Assembly (NCBI GenBank): GCA_013044475.1 | Contig: JABEUM010000023.1 | Location: forward strand, 1 to 33,165 | From: Acidimicrobiaceae bacterium | GTDB lineage: Bacteria > Actinomycetota > Acidimicrobiia > Acidimicrobiales > Acidimicrobiaceae | Length of the DNA stretch: 33,165 nt | Direction of reading: 5' to 3' | Shown: positions 16,765-25,504 of the stretch, in pieces | Numbering within the stretch: position 1 is the first letter of the stretch | Layout of the letters: each line of letters begins with the position of its first letter | The notes under the pieces: model-generated | Told to the model about the DNA's origin: nothing | Database searches by the model: none | Seen by the model: the letters and a program-made list of their open reading frames with translations, nothing else | Made by a program: the position numbers and the translations under genes

Positions 16765-16950
16765 CTGTTGCAACCCTCAAATTAAGACTCTTTTCGGCAG
16801 TGCATGAAGGCCGTTAGAAGGTCTAATTCGAACCTACTAAGGTCTACTTTACGGCCTGGCACGGTCAATGATCTTTGAGACAACGCCGCAAGCCCCGATC
16901 CACTCGACGTCTAAAGTCACCAGTCCTCTAGAAGCATTCTGATAAGCAAC
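16765..16950 (+). pseudogene. Decayed copy of the dnaE2-upstream small ORF
   Basis: About 180 bases align almost without gaps to 3828-4000. Read in the corresponding frame, with two internal stops and one 3-base deletion, it gives QIKTLFG, RPLEG, and an end of SKVTSPLEAF followed by TGA, against QPLTLFG, RPTEG and TKAASPLGAF in the intact ORF. Many differences are transitions. No LexA box or start region precedes it; similarity stops close to the IS607 remnant, suggesting that insertion removed its 5' end. No dnaE2 copy follows. Confidence 0.6.
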
Positions 16951-17046
16951 ACGATCTGTGGGGATTCCTTTTTTACATCCAGCGCAATATCTCAGCGGCC
17001 ACTACCGAAACTTCAGCTTCCCCACCTCGCATAGAGCCGGAGTCGA

Positions 17047-17247
17047 TCAGCGGAAAGTAATCCTCTCTCCTACGTAAGCCGCTGCTGCTCCAGATGAGGT
17101 TGCGATTACCGAAACGATCGAAGTGCCTATCACCAGTCTTATGTCAATATGAAATAGCAGCATCAGCAGTGGAACGACTATTAAGCCGCCACCTATACCG
17201 AGCAGCGAACCTATTAGTCCTGCAAAAACGCAGATCAGGAATGGCAC
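17047..17247 (-). pseudogene. Truncated TSUP (TauE/SafE) transporter fragment
   Basis: The 66-aa ORF is the N-terminal portion of a TSUP family permease (GLIGSLLGIGGGLIVVPLLML is the hallmark first repeat). Full proteins are about 250 aa with 7-8 helices; here the frame ends after AYVGERITFR and no continuation is seen in any frame downstream. The start is a GTG at 17247. It is best treated as a remnant, perhaps from the same rearrangements that affected the adjacent region. Confidence 0.7.
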
Positions 17248-17289
17248 GAGTGAAAAACTAATACTGTCACATCACTACTTTTATCCTAA

Positions 17290-17307
17290 TGTACGGGTGT
17301 CCGTACA
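17290..17307. repeat. Inverted repeat between rnhB and TSUP fragment
   Basis: TGTACGG-GTGT-CCGTACA is a perfect 7-bp stem with a 4-base loop just after the rnhB stop. It could be the rnhB terminator (followed on the minus strand by an A/T-rich stretch) or a former operator of the TSUP gene. Confidence 0.45.
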
Positions 17308-17314
17308 ACTTTGG

Positions 17315-17962
17315 CTAAATTTTCCAACTTTTCCGATGATGTGGCGAAAGTCCAAACCTAGCTATCGCTAACCGGTGAGACTCTGTCATATACCCTTTAT
17401 TAGTCTCCCACCCGTATTCTGGATATACATCAGCAAGTTCAACCATGTCCTTGTCCCGGAGAACTTTCGAGATGACACTAGCGGAGGCTATCGACGCACA
17501 TTTTGAATCTCCAGAGATAACGAGTTGCACTGGGACTCCTTCAAACCCAGATACTGGAAGATCAGAGCAAAGGTCGCTAGTTGTCAATTTCAAGAAATTG
17601 AAATTCCCATCGAGCAGTATCGCATCGATTGGGCTTTTCAGAGACATCAACGCTCGATGGCCCGCTAAAGAAAGTGCAACGCTCAGTCCTCGTTGGTCTA
17701 TCTCCTGAGGAGATGCGTATCCAACGGCGTAATCGTTAAGAATCACGGAAAGCTCCTCCGCAACACTCGCCCTTTTTTTAGGGCTAAGCCTCTTGGAATC
17801 GTCTAGGTCAGGAGGAATACTTTTCAGCGTGTCAAGCGTGAGGCTGGCAGCGCCTACCACTACTGGCCCGGCACCTGCGCCACGACCCACCTCATCCATC
17901 CCAACAACGAAGGTCGAACCAAGGTTAAATAACTCCATCTCTAATTCACACGTCGGAGACAT
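17315..17962 (-). CDS. rnhB: Ribonuclease HII
   Basis: RNase HII removes misincorporated ribonucleotides and RNA primers from DNA duplexes in the cytosol. The 215-aa length is normal. The catalytic start motif VGMDEVGRGAGAGPVV contains the D/E pair at 23-24 (family: DEvGRGplaGPV). AILLDGN and GDSKCASIASASVISK follow, the latter the conserved central helix, and YGWETNKGY and SHRLAIARFGLSPHHRKSW are the C-terminal signatures. The ATG at 17962 is used; an internal ATG eight codons later is possible. It has no operon partner. Confidence 0.95.
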   Translation of the reverse strand: MSPTCELEMELFNLGSTFVVGMDEVGRGAGAGPVVVGAASLTLDTLKSIPPDLDDSKRLSPKKRASVAEELSVILNDYAVGYASPQEIDQRGLSVALSLAGHRALMSLKSPIDAILLDGNFNFLKLTTSDLCSDLPVSGFEGVPVQLVISGDSKCASIASASVISKVLRDKDMVELADVYPEYGWETNKGYMTESHRLAIARFGLSPHHRKSWKI

Positions 17963-18491
17963 AATTCGTCACGCTAGCCAGCAGTCGCCTTTGATTGATC
18001 CATTTGACGCAGTTACCGAGTGACCGTCGACTGCGATGATCGCGTGACGAGTTTCATCTAGCACCAAGCTCAAGAACCTATGGCCGCGGTTACCAGGGTG
18101 AAATCAAGACTCCTACCTTCTGCTGCTTTCTCTCGAGCAGAGGACAGGACTTCGCTTTCGGCCTAATCTAGCAGCCCACTTTCAAACGGTTTGCCCATAA
18201 TAAGGGTAGGTTGAGTCCGAAAAACCCATAACCCGCTCCTTGTAATTGAGAGGCCCCTTCCGTGATCTCGCCCCGGAAGAACATTGGATCTCGCCCAATG
18301 CCGTATAGCGACAACTAGAGATCCGCTCCACCTCGAAAATCTCTGCCCAAAGCCTAGATTTCTCGACCCTAAACTCATGCTTTATCCCAAGTGAGTTTGC
18401 TGTTCGGATATTTACCACCTGGATCCCTTCGTACTTATGAATGTCTGAACAGTGAGACTCGAGTGAATCTAGGCTATTTAATATCCCAGTC
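17963..18491. other. Intergenic stretch between rnhB and cyclase gene
   Basis: TCGTCACGC (17966-17974) and GCGTGACGA (18042-18050) form a 9-base inverted repeat 67 bases apart, of unknown meaning, just upstream of rnhB. A minus-strand ORF at 18182-18418 is listed separately. No RNA gene was recognised. Confidence 0.4.
18182..18418 (-). CDS. Possible small hypothetical protein
   Basis: This 78-aa ORF starts at a GTG with AAGGGA five bases upstream and reads ISSCRYTALGEIQCSSG in the middle. Composition looks acceptable but no family is recognised. An overlapping ORF in another frame (18163-18378) is less convincing. It follows the cyclase gene by about 70 bases in the same direction. Confidence 0.3.
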   Translation of the reverse strand: MVNIRTANSLGIKHEFRVEKSRLWAEIFEVERISSCRYTALGEIQCSSGARSRKGPLNYKERVMGFSDSTYPYYGQTV

Positions 18492-19613
18492 CTATTTGGA
18501 CAGTGACCGCTTCAAACGATAAAGCTGGACATATCCAAGGTCCTTGAGAAATCTCGGCTGCAGTGCCTTTGAATCGATCGATCGCCTGTCCGATAGTTTC
18601 GTATTAACTTCGTCAGACACTAAAATGCTTCCAGGTGTTGCAATATTCACAATTCTGCTAGCAAGGTTTACCACCGGACCGTAGTAGTCGCCGTCCTTGG
18701 CAAGCACCATCCCATGGGCCAGGCCCGCCCTTATCTCGGAAATTTCTCTATCCTGTGAATAGCTTTCCTGCAAGGTCATAGCAATTTCAACCGCCGCCTC
18801 GGGGTCTTCGCTAACAAACATGACTTCGTCCCCAATCATCTTGACCACCCTTCCACCGAAGCGTGTTACCGTGTCATGTGAAACCTCATCAAAGTGATTG
18901 ACCAGACTGGCGAGCTCCTCAGTTTCCAACTGTTGGGACAAAACCGTAAATCCCACTAGATCAAGGAATCCAACGGTCAGCTCGAATTGAGCGAGCTCGA
19001 CCCCTTCGCCCTGTTGCCTAAGCATAAGCAACCGCTTACTCGCTCCATGAAGGTGTCTCAGCCACACGTACGACAAAAGCTTAGGAACGGTAGGAACCGT
19101 TTGAGAGACGTAGCTAGAGAACCTCTCCGCCACCTCCAGATTGCTGAGCCGACGCTCGGGTCGATTGATCTCCTTGAGGCCAATTGAGGACAATATTTCA
19201 GCTTCGGCCACCCGTGAAAGAGCCGAACCAATTACCCTTGCCAACTGGACGGCGACCTCTACATCAGCTGGGTTCGAGCCCAAAAGCCCGCTAAAAGCGA
19301 TAGACGCTTCGACATCTATGGCGTGAAAACTCGGCTGCTGGTCGACTGGGTCAGTAAAACCAAGGGCCCTCCACAACCGGACAAGGACCCCCTTTTCTAT
19401 CCCGGATATCTCAGCGACTTGAGCGACGCTGAGCAGGTCACCTGGCGGCCCAAGTAATAGGTCTACTGCGAGCACGTGCAGAGAATCGGATTCAATAGCT
19501 ATCCTTAGAGTTTCCAGCGAGACGCCATTGTCCGTGAATAATCTCAGTAACCCGTTGGAAATCTCTCCATCGGGATCTGGCATATCAGCTACTCGTTTAT
19601 CGTCGCCACTCAC
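18492..19613 (-). CDS. Class III adenylate/guanylate cyclase with N-terminal regulatory domain
   Basis: The C-terminal half is a class III nucleotidyl cyclase domain. The first metal Asp is in GFLDLVGFT, the second in KMIGDEVMF, and the transition-state Asn/Arg in NLASRI. The Lys before IGDE favours ATP as substrate. The N-terminal part of about 190 residues resembles the helical regulatory domain that precedes actinobacterial cyclases such as Rv1264, including a segment LLSVAQVAEISGIEKGVLVRLWRALGF. It is soluble, with no membrane helix. The GTG start is 86 bases from the divergent cofC gene. The product would be cAMP; the signal sensed is not visible. Confidence 0.88.
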   Translation of the reverse strand: MSGDDKRVADMPDPDGEISNGLLRLFTDNGVSLETLRIAIESDSLHVLAVDLLLGPPGDLLSVAQVAEISGIEKGVLVRLWRALGFTDPVDQQPSFHAIDVEASIAFSGLLGSNPADVEVAVQLARVIGSALSRVAEAEILSSIGLKEINRPERRLSNLEVAERFSSYVSQTVPTVPKLLSYVWLRHLHGASKRLLMLRQQGEGVELAQFELTVGFLDLVGFTVLSQQLETEELASLVNHFDEVSHDTVTRFGGRVVKMIGDEVMFVSEDPEAAVEIAMTLQESYSQDREISEIRAGLAHGMVLAKDGDYYGPVVNLASRIVNIATPGSILVSDEVNTKLSDRRSIDSKALQPRFLKDLGYVQLYRLKRSLSK

Positions 19614-19702
19614 AGAACCTTACGCCCCAAACCTAATCAACACAAACGCAAACCAGCAACAAATGGTACCCCTACTCTCATATCTCATTTAGTCTCGACT
19701 TG

Positions 19703-20383
19703 ATGATTCCTAATGGAGCCGACACTAAAAGCTATCCCTTCAAAGCCGCCTTAGCGGTACCATTAAAGCCATTTAACAAAGCTAAAACACGTCTAGCCGA
19801 TATTTTTGACCCAGCTACTAGGTCAAGACTCGCTCAAGCTCTCGCAATAAAGGTCCTGGATTCGTCTCCGAACCTAGTACCTTATGTCGTGTGTGAATCT
19901 CTGTCGATAAGGAAGTGGGCCACTGGGCTCGGGTACAGGACCCTCTTCAACCCCGGTATGTCTCTCAATGCGTCACTTGAAGTTTCTGTAGGGAGGCTCC
20001 AGCTGTTGGGCTTTACTCACGTCGTCGTAGCGCATTCAGACCTCCCTTTCGCTGGAGATCTTTCATTTTTGGCCCTGGGCAATCAAATTGTGATCGCACC
20101 GGACAGACACCTGATTGGAACAAACGCTATCTCATTGCCTGTTTTGCCAGCCCAGACAAGCCGATTCAGCTTCCATTTCGGGCACCATTCGTTTGCTGCA
20201 CATGTCCAAGAGGCCTTCAGCCTCGCACAAGCGCCAATGATAGTAAAGAATCTGGGTTTGGCATTAGATTTGGACGACTCCGTCGACCTGGACTTGGCCC
20301 ATTCCCTTGGCTTTGACCATCTTAAGCTGTTGAAACAACTCGATATCGCGTCGACTAGCGGGAGAAGAAACTCACTTGACTAA
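19703..20383 (+). CDS. cofC: 2-phospho-L-lactate/phosphoenolpyruvate guanylyltransferase (F420)
   Basis: CofC (FbiD in actinobacteria) transfers GMP from GTP to phospholactate or phosphoenolpyruvate in coenzyme F420 biosynthesis. The N-terminal nucleotide-binding strand ALAVPLKPFNKAKTRLADIF is the family signature, and HVVVAHSDLPFAGDL supplies the metal-binding Asp region. IVIAPDRHLIGTNAISLP is the third conserved block. Length is about 226 aa, as expected. The track starts at TTG 19700, immediately followed by ATG 19703, which I prefer. It overlaps the next gene by 8 bases, so the two are co-translated. No other F420 gene is in the window. Confidence 0.9.
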   Translation: MIPNGADTKSYPFKAALAVPLKPFNKAKTRLADIFDPATRSRLAQALAIKVLDSSPNLVPYVVCESLSIRKWATGLGYRTLFNPGMSLNASLEVSVGRLQLLGFTHVVVAHSDLPFAGDLSFLALGNQIVIAPDRHLIGTNAISLPVLPAQTSRFSFHFGHHSFAAHVQEAFSLAQAPMIVKNLGLALDLDDSVDLDLAHSLGFDHLKLLKQLDIASTSGRRNSLD

Positions 20384-21146
20384 TTTGGCTACTTATTTAA
20401 AGGCACAAGACAAACCAACCTCGACCGACCTGTCGGTCCCAACTATTGCCCTCGCTATCGGAGCCCACCCAGACGATGTCGAATTTGGGTGTGGCGGGAC
20501 TTTAGCGAAGTGGTCAAATAGTGGCTGCATGATCCACTACCTGATACTCACTGATGGTTCAAAGGGAACCTGGGACGAAAACAGGGACGCGAGCGAACTC
20601 GCCCAGACGAGAAAACTTGAAACAGTCGAGTCGGCTAGAACACTCTCAATTTCTGCCGAAGTCCATTTTCTGGGAAGGATTGACGGAGAATTGGAATCGA
20701 CGCCTAGGGAACGCTCCGAGGTTGCATACCTTATCAGAGATATTAAACCAGAAGTAATCCTTGGGCATGACCCGTTCAAAAGGTACCGACTACACCCAGA
20801 TCACCGAAACGCTGGGTGGATCACCTGCGACTCGATAGTCGCAGCGCGAGACCCACTTTTTTTCCCAGAGCATAGGCTCGAAAGACACCGACCTAAAGCC
20901 CTCCTGCTATGGGAGGCCGACGAGCCGGATCACTTTGAAACCACCGAAGGTTACCTCCAATTAAAGGTGGATGCTCTTCTTAAACATAGGTCTCAACACG
21001 AATCCACGATGGGAATAAGTGGCGAAGTATCCGCCGCGGCAAAGTCCCAACTCGCGGGCATGATCGCTAGTCAAGCAGGAGCCGTCTCGCTTCGATGGAA
21101 CAAAAAAGAGGCCGGCGAGGAGTTCAAACTCATCACCGACCTCTAG
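20376..21146 (+). CDS. PIG-L/LmbE family deacetylase
   Basis: A 256-aa zinc-dependent N-deacetylase of the PIG-L family. The metal site is GAHPDDVEFGCGGTL near residue 33 and RLHPDHRNAG in the middle. Typical substrates are GlcNAc-type sugars on lipids, thiols or antibiotics; the substrate here is unknown. It differs clearly from the Mca-like protein at 9183 (HPDDVEF against HPDDESSK). The TTG start lies inside the cofC 3' end with a GGGAGAAG ribosome-binding site nine bases upstream. Tight coupling to cofC hints at a shared role, but none is established. Confidence 0.88.
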   Translation: MTNLATYLKAQDKPTSTDLSVPTIALAIGAHPDDVEFGCGGTLAKWSNSGCMIHYLILTDGSKGTWDENRDASELAQTRKLETVESARTLSISAEVHFLGRIDGELESTPRERSEVAYLIRDIKPEVILGHDPFKRYRLHPDHRNAGWITCDSIVAARDPLFFPEHRLERHRPKALLLWEADEPDHFETTEGYLQLKVDALLKHRSQHESTMGISGEVSAAAKSQLAGMIASQAGAVSLRWNKKEAGEEFKLITDL

Positions 21147-21161
21147 TATTCGATCTAGCTA

Positions 21162-22709
21162 CTAGTTGACCATCCTCGTTCGGCCTTCCCAATAGGGCGA
21201 GCGGAGCTTGAACTTCTGCAGCTTACCGGTTGCCGTACGGGCCAAAGTATCTCGAAACTCGACGGAGCGCGGGCACTTGTAATGAGCGATACGGCCGCGG
21301 CAGAACTCGATCAACTCTTCTTCAGTCGCCTGAACATCCGGCCTCAGTACGACGAGCGCCTTGATCGCTTCACCCCACTTATCATCCGGAATGCCAATCA
21401 CCGCAACCTCGGCTATCGCTGGATGTTGGAATAGTGCGTCTTCCACTTCAATAGAAGAGACATTCTCACCCCCAGTAATTATGACGTCCTTCTTCCTGTC
21501 CGAGATCGTCAAATAACCCGCATCTTTAGTACCGCCATCTCCTGTGTGGAAAAATCCGCCCGCCATCGCCTCGGCGGTGGCATCTGGATTGTTCCAGTAC
21601 CCATGGAAGACTACGTTCGACTTGGCCAGCACCTCTCCGCTTGGATCAAGCTCGATTTGTGTCCCGATCCCTGGAGTGCCAGCACGAGACAACAACTTAG
21701 AACGCTCTTCGGGGGTCAATGAATCCCATTCCGAGCGGGTCCTATTCACCGTCAATACTGGAGAAGTCTCTGTCAAACCATAGATCTGTATGAACTCCCA
21801 TCCAAGCTCGGTCTCCACTCTTTCGATCGTCTTCGAAGGAGGGGCCGCACCCGCCATTATGATCCTCATCGTGGACTTACCCGGAATCGGCCGATTGGCC
21901 GCAGCCCTCTTAGTGGCAGCATCCAGTGTCGCCGCCCACACCGCGGGCGCCCCACAAGCAAGGGTTACACCTTCATTCTCAATGTTGGCCAATATCGACT
22001 CACCATCGATCTTGCGCTGAATTACGTGGGTTCCACCCATACCTGTCACAGCGTAGGGCATACCCCAGCCGTTGCAGTGAAACATCGGAAGCGTATGCAA
22101 CAGGGTGTCTCTATCGGTAACTGTCGTGTGCCACCCGAAAGTCGCCGCATTTAACCATGCGTTCCTATGGGTCATCTGAACGCCTTTGGGTCGGGCAGTG
22201 GTTCCCGAAGTGTAATTAATCGAACAGGTAAAGTCTTCGTCACCCTCCCATGGGGTAGGCGCAGGCTTGTCCCCAAGGTCTGCAAATAACTCGGCATCTT
22301 CAATGCCGTCAAGAACTATTACGGATTTCACATTCACACCGGCGACAAGATGCTGAAACTCTGGGTCTACCAAAACAACTTGAGAACCAGAGTGTTCAAC
22401 TATGTACTCGACTTCCTCGGAGTTCAGCCTGTAGTTGACCGGAACGAGGATTCGACCGAAACCGCTGACCCCATAGTACGAGACCAAAAACTTGCCTGAA
22501 TTAGGGCTAATGAGAGCTACCCTGTCGCCAACGGCTACTCCCATATCCTCTAAAACTCTGGCCATATTCATAACTTTGGAATTAAGTTGGCGATACGTCA
22601 GCCTACCCAAAGTACCTTTTGCTTCTGGATCGTCGACCAGCGCCAAGCGATCGGGATAGACCTCCGCCCCACGGCGCAAAAAGTCACCAACATTCAAAGG
22701 AACCTTCAC
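21162..22709 (-). CDS. Acyl-CoA synthetase (AMP-forming, ANL superfamily)
   Basis: Activates a carboxylic acid to its acyl-CoA via an acyl-adenylate. About 515 aa. The P-loop motif is YTSGTTARPKGVQMTHRN, where Ala replaces the usual Gly/Leu. GLTETSP is motif A5 and DRKKDVIITGGENVSSIEVED the hinge and A8 region. RTATGKLQKFKLR carries the catalytic Lys. The track start at 22790 adds 27 residues; a GGAGG (GGAGGGTGGA before GTG) places the start at 22709, reading VKVPLNVGDFLRRG, which matches the family's N-terminus. The substrate is likely a medium or long fatty acid but is not determined. It converges with the cofC operon across only 15 bases. Confidence 0.9.
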   Translation of the reverse strand: MKVPLNVGDFLRRGAEVYPDRLALVDDPEAKGTLGRLTYRQLNSKVMNMARVLEDMGVAVGDRVALISPNSGKFLVSYYGVSGFGRILVPVNYRLNSEEVEYIVEHSGSQVVLVDPEFQHLVAGVNVKSVIVLDGIEDAELFADLGDKPAPTPWEGDEDFTCSINYTSGTTARPKGVQMTHRNAWLNAATFGWHTTVTDRDTLLHTLPMFHCNGWGMPYAVTGMGGTHVIQRKIDGESILANIENEGVTLACGAPAVWAATLDAATKRAAANRPIPGKSTMRIIMAGAAPPSKTIERVETELGWEFIQIYGLTETSPVLTVNRTRSEWDSLTPEERSKLLSRAGTPGIGTQIELDPSGEVLAKSNVVFHGYWNNPDATAEAMAGGFFHTGDGGTKDAGYLTISDRKKDVIITGGENVSSIEVEDALFQHPAIAEVAVIGIPDDKWGEAIKALVVLRPDVQATEEELIEFCRGRIAHYKCPRSVEFRDTLARTATGKLQKFKLRSPYWEGRTRMVN

Positions 22710-22870
22710 TCCACCCTCCAAAAGATATTCATACTCAACGCTACGAATACTCGACCTGGCACACAGCCTGCACCGATAACCAGGGTACACAAATTTTCCA
22801 GATATTTAAAGGCATTCGTCAAGAATGAGTTTTATTTACATTCCATTCGCCAACTGCATAAACACAATCC

Positions 22871-25297
22871 TTAGATCCCCAACTCGATTCCACGCTCGAG
22901 CACGGCGTGCCTACCAGGCGCCAGGCATGGGCCATTAGGTTCCCTCCCAATACCGAGCCCCAATACCCTCCTTTGTACACCCAACTTGTGTTCGAAATGC
23001 GTTCCCTCGACTCCAGCGGATTTAATGGCCGCCGTCGACAGGGTCTTTTTAATTTCAAAATCGGATATGGCCCTGGTTAGATCGTCCATTGTGCTCATTC
23101 CGGAGTTGCAGCTCCTGGTGACAGAGACTAGCTTCGCGTAGCTCTCTTCGACGGAAACAGCCACATGGTCATTTTGCTGGACCAACCCTGCCACAAAATT
23201 ACATACGTCACCGTGGTTGCCGGGCATCCATCCGGCACTCATAAACTCGATCCTCGACTCCAATGAAAAATCGATTGCCAGAATGGATATTACGGTCATC
23301 TCCGCTATCGGCTTGCCGTCCACACTTGGTGCCATTTGGCGGTCAGTCTTCAATGCCACTTTGAAGTTCGGCCAGTCAAGGGCCTCGCATTCAGCGATAG
23401 CTAGCGCGTGTGCTGGTCTGAAATATGTCTCCTTAGCTTTAGAGATCGTCGTTTGCTCCCCACCTACTTTAAGTTCCAGGGGACCCTTTCGAGAGAGTTC
23501 CCCGATAGCTGGTTTAGCTGCAGAGCAGAAGCTCGGTGGGACGATAACCCGCCTCCAAGGCAAAGATTCCGCGCTACTCCCCGGTCCTGAGAAACTCCGC
23601 TCTATCAGCTCTGCGGCGACCCTAGCCTCATATTTCGTAGATACAGCTAATGGAATCTTCGCTCTTTCTGGCGCGCCTTCGGCATTTACCGCATCGGATG
23701 CGGAATCCTCCAGGACAACTCTTACAGTCCGATCTAGAGCGAACTCGAATGCCGTCTGATTGTCCCTCGTTACCACTATACTGCTGGATCCGCCGACACT
23801 AGTGGAACATAGCGGGATCACTTCTATCCCAGCCAAGGAGTCATTTCGGACGGTTAAATTTCGACCATTTGAGCGAAGTCCTATTACCGCTCCGAAATGC
23901 CGACTTTCGACCAATTCGCAAATCTCTGACGGCGCCAGCCTGTTTGGCGAGATCAAAAGGAGCGAGGGCGGCCGATAGGGGCTGCTTCCCTCTTCGGCTT
24001 GCCATTCCGCCAAAGGTGTGGACTGTTTCGATCCGCCGACGTTACCCCCACCTTTAGTGACGGACGAAGCGCTCAGCGCAGATTTCCAAACTTCAGCAAA
24101 CTGATTAGAAGTATCATAAACCTGCAATTCACCCCCCATCTCGGCAACTGCACGAATCTCAGTAGCCATTCGATGCATTCCCTGGAGGTTCTCGGGCCTG
24201 TCCAATGCGAGAAATTCAGTGTGGGTCTCGGTCCTCTGGCTCAGTAATCTACTCGCGTACTCCAACGGTGATATTCGGTCCGCACTTCTAGCCATCCGCC
24301 CATATAATTTTGGGTCGGTCTCGTCAAAGCCCAAAATTACTGCGGCTCTATGAAGCGCCTCATCGGCACCGATTCCGGAGTCGTTCTGGAGTTGAAAGTT
24401 CACTTCACTGTGAAGAGCGCCCCAGACTCTAGTATTGCTCTTGGATGGGCCGCAGCTAAAAGGAACATTCGACGGCTTTGACTCAATGATCTCTTGCGCC
24501 CTCTCGCTCCAGGCCACCTTCTGCCTCTCTAGCTCAATACTTGCCTTTTGAGGCCTGTCAATCAGGCCGGCCAACCGTCTCGCGTCTTGAGATCCCCCAT
24601 ACGCTAACGCTTTTTGGAAAATCTCTTTAGAGCGAGACGAAAAGAAATCAGTCAGATAATCCAGGTAAGGTCCATACCCGCAACGATCAAGGTAGTGTCC
24701 TGCGTACTCCCTATCAAGTTCCAAAATACGGCTAGACACATAATGTCGATAGACACTTCGAAAAAAGCTCTCGTTCCAAAAGAGCCTTCGTGCATCGAGG
24801 GCGGAAGTACTCTCTTGACCCCTCGCCCTAACCGAGTTGACGATTATCAAATGTGAATGAATATGAGGATCGTGCGACCTCGAAAGTGCGTGATTGAAGC
24901 TGATTGCGCAGCCCCCCTCAGAAGCTGATCCGTCCAACTTTCCATTTGGGGAGATCTCCGTGGCTTCGATGTATTTAAGTGTGGCTTCAACGGCAAAATC
25001 ATGAAGGTGAAGTATCTCCTGCCCAAAGTCTTCGCCACCTAATGCCCAAGCAAGAGAAAGCTGTTTAGGCATAGCTAGCACTAGCTCGTACCCAACGTTT
25101 TTTCTCCTAGTATTCACCATGGCACTTGCTAGCAAACCAGACAGATCTTGAGCGGCTAGCGTGGAACCTTTTTCTAGCGAAATTAGGGCCAATGAGTCTG
25201 ATCCCATGATCCGCCCTACCCCATCGCCCAACTCGTACTGGCCGAAAAGCTCCTCTTTCGAAAAGTATGCTATTGCTTGCGTCGAAATCGCCCGCAT
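22871..25297 (-). CDS. MobF-type (TrwC) conjugative relaxase domain protein
   Basis: The N-terminal ~300 residues are a TrwC-family relaxase. Candidate nicking tyrosines lie at 12 and 22, and the three-His metal site is FNHALSR (H137) with DPHIHSH (H148, H150). The family normally continues with a RecD-like helicase; the remaining ~500 residues here show no Walker A and no helicase motifs, so the helicase half is missing or degenerate. There is a low-complexity Ser/Gly region near 425-445. The second ATG (25297) has GGAGG at the better spacing. No other conjugation gene, oriT-like repeat or integrase was seen around it, so it looks like an isolated relic or a repurposed protein. Confidence 0.82.
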   Translation of the reverse strand: MRAISTQAIAYFSKEELFGQYELGDGVGRIMGSDSLALISLEKGSTLAAQDLSGLLASAMVNTRRKNVGYELVLAMPKQLSLAWALGGEDFGQEILHLHDFAVEATLKYIEATEISPNGKLDGSASEGGCAISFNHALSRSHDPHIHSHLIIVNSVRARGQESTSALDARRLFWNESFFRSVYRHYVSSRILELDREYAGHYLDRCGYGPYLDYLTDFFSSRSKEIFQKALAYGGSQDARRLAGLIDRPQKASIELERQKVAWSERAQEIIESKPSNVPFSCGPSKSNTRVWGALHSEVNFQLQNDSGIGADEALHRAAVILGFDETDPKLYGRMARSADRISPLEYASRLLSQRTETHTEFLALDRPENLQGMHRMATEIRAVAEMGGELQVYDTSNQFAEVWKSALSASSVTKGGGNVGGSKQSTPLAEWQAEEGSSPYRPPSLLLISPNRLAPSEICELVESRHFGAVIGLRSNGRNLTVRNDSLAGIEVIPLCSTSVGGSSSIVVTRDNQTAFEFALDRTVRVVLEDSASDAVNAEGAPERAKIPLAVSTKYEARVAAELIERSFSGPGSSAESLPWRRVIVPPSFCSAAKPAIGELSRKGPLELKVGGEQTTISKAKETYFRPAHALAIAECEALDWPNFKVALKTDRQMAPSVDGKPIAEMTVISILAIDFSLESRIEFMSAGWMPGNHGDVCNFVAGLVQQNDHVAVSVEESYAKLVSVTRSCNSGMSTMDDLTRAISDFEIKKTLSTAAIKSAGVEGTHFEHKLGVQRRVLGLGIGREPNGPCLAPGRHAVLERGIELGI

Positions 25298-25300
25298 CAT

Positions 25301-25504
25301 GCCTCCCGGGATTTTGCAAGAGCCGTTAAACTCTCCACTAACTTCTTGTTTTGAAGGACGCTTCCAGCTCGAGTCTCTTTGCTACGAGCTAGGAATTGAC
25401 GAGAAATAGTGGGGTTTCCCCGAAGGATACTGCCTGACCTCTCCTTCGGATAGTCTAGCAAAAAGTCCTTTAGCCCAGAATGTCATAGGAGCGTTGAATC
25501 TCAG
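25301..25504. repeat. Divergent promoter region with two hairpins
   Basis: Between the relaxase and acetyltransferase genes lie GGGG-TTT-CCCC (25411-25421) and CCGAAGGA/TCCTTCGG (25420-25427 and 25442-25449, 14-base loop). The two stems overlap by two bases and could be alternatives in a 5' leader of the acetyltransferase mRNA. Confidence 0.4.

Noticed and set aside
16601-16807. 68-aa plus-strand ORF
   Set aside because: Mostly antisense to the tnpA remnant; only its last residues (QIKTLFGSA) matter, as part of the decayed ORF copy.
23217-23759. 180-aa plus-strand ORF
   Set aside because: Antisense shadow of the relaxase gene.
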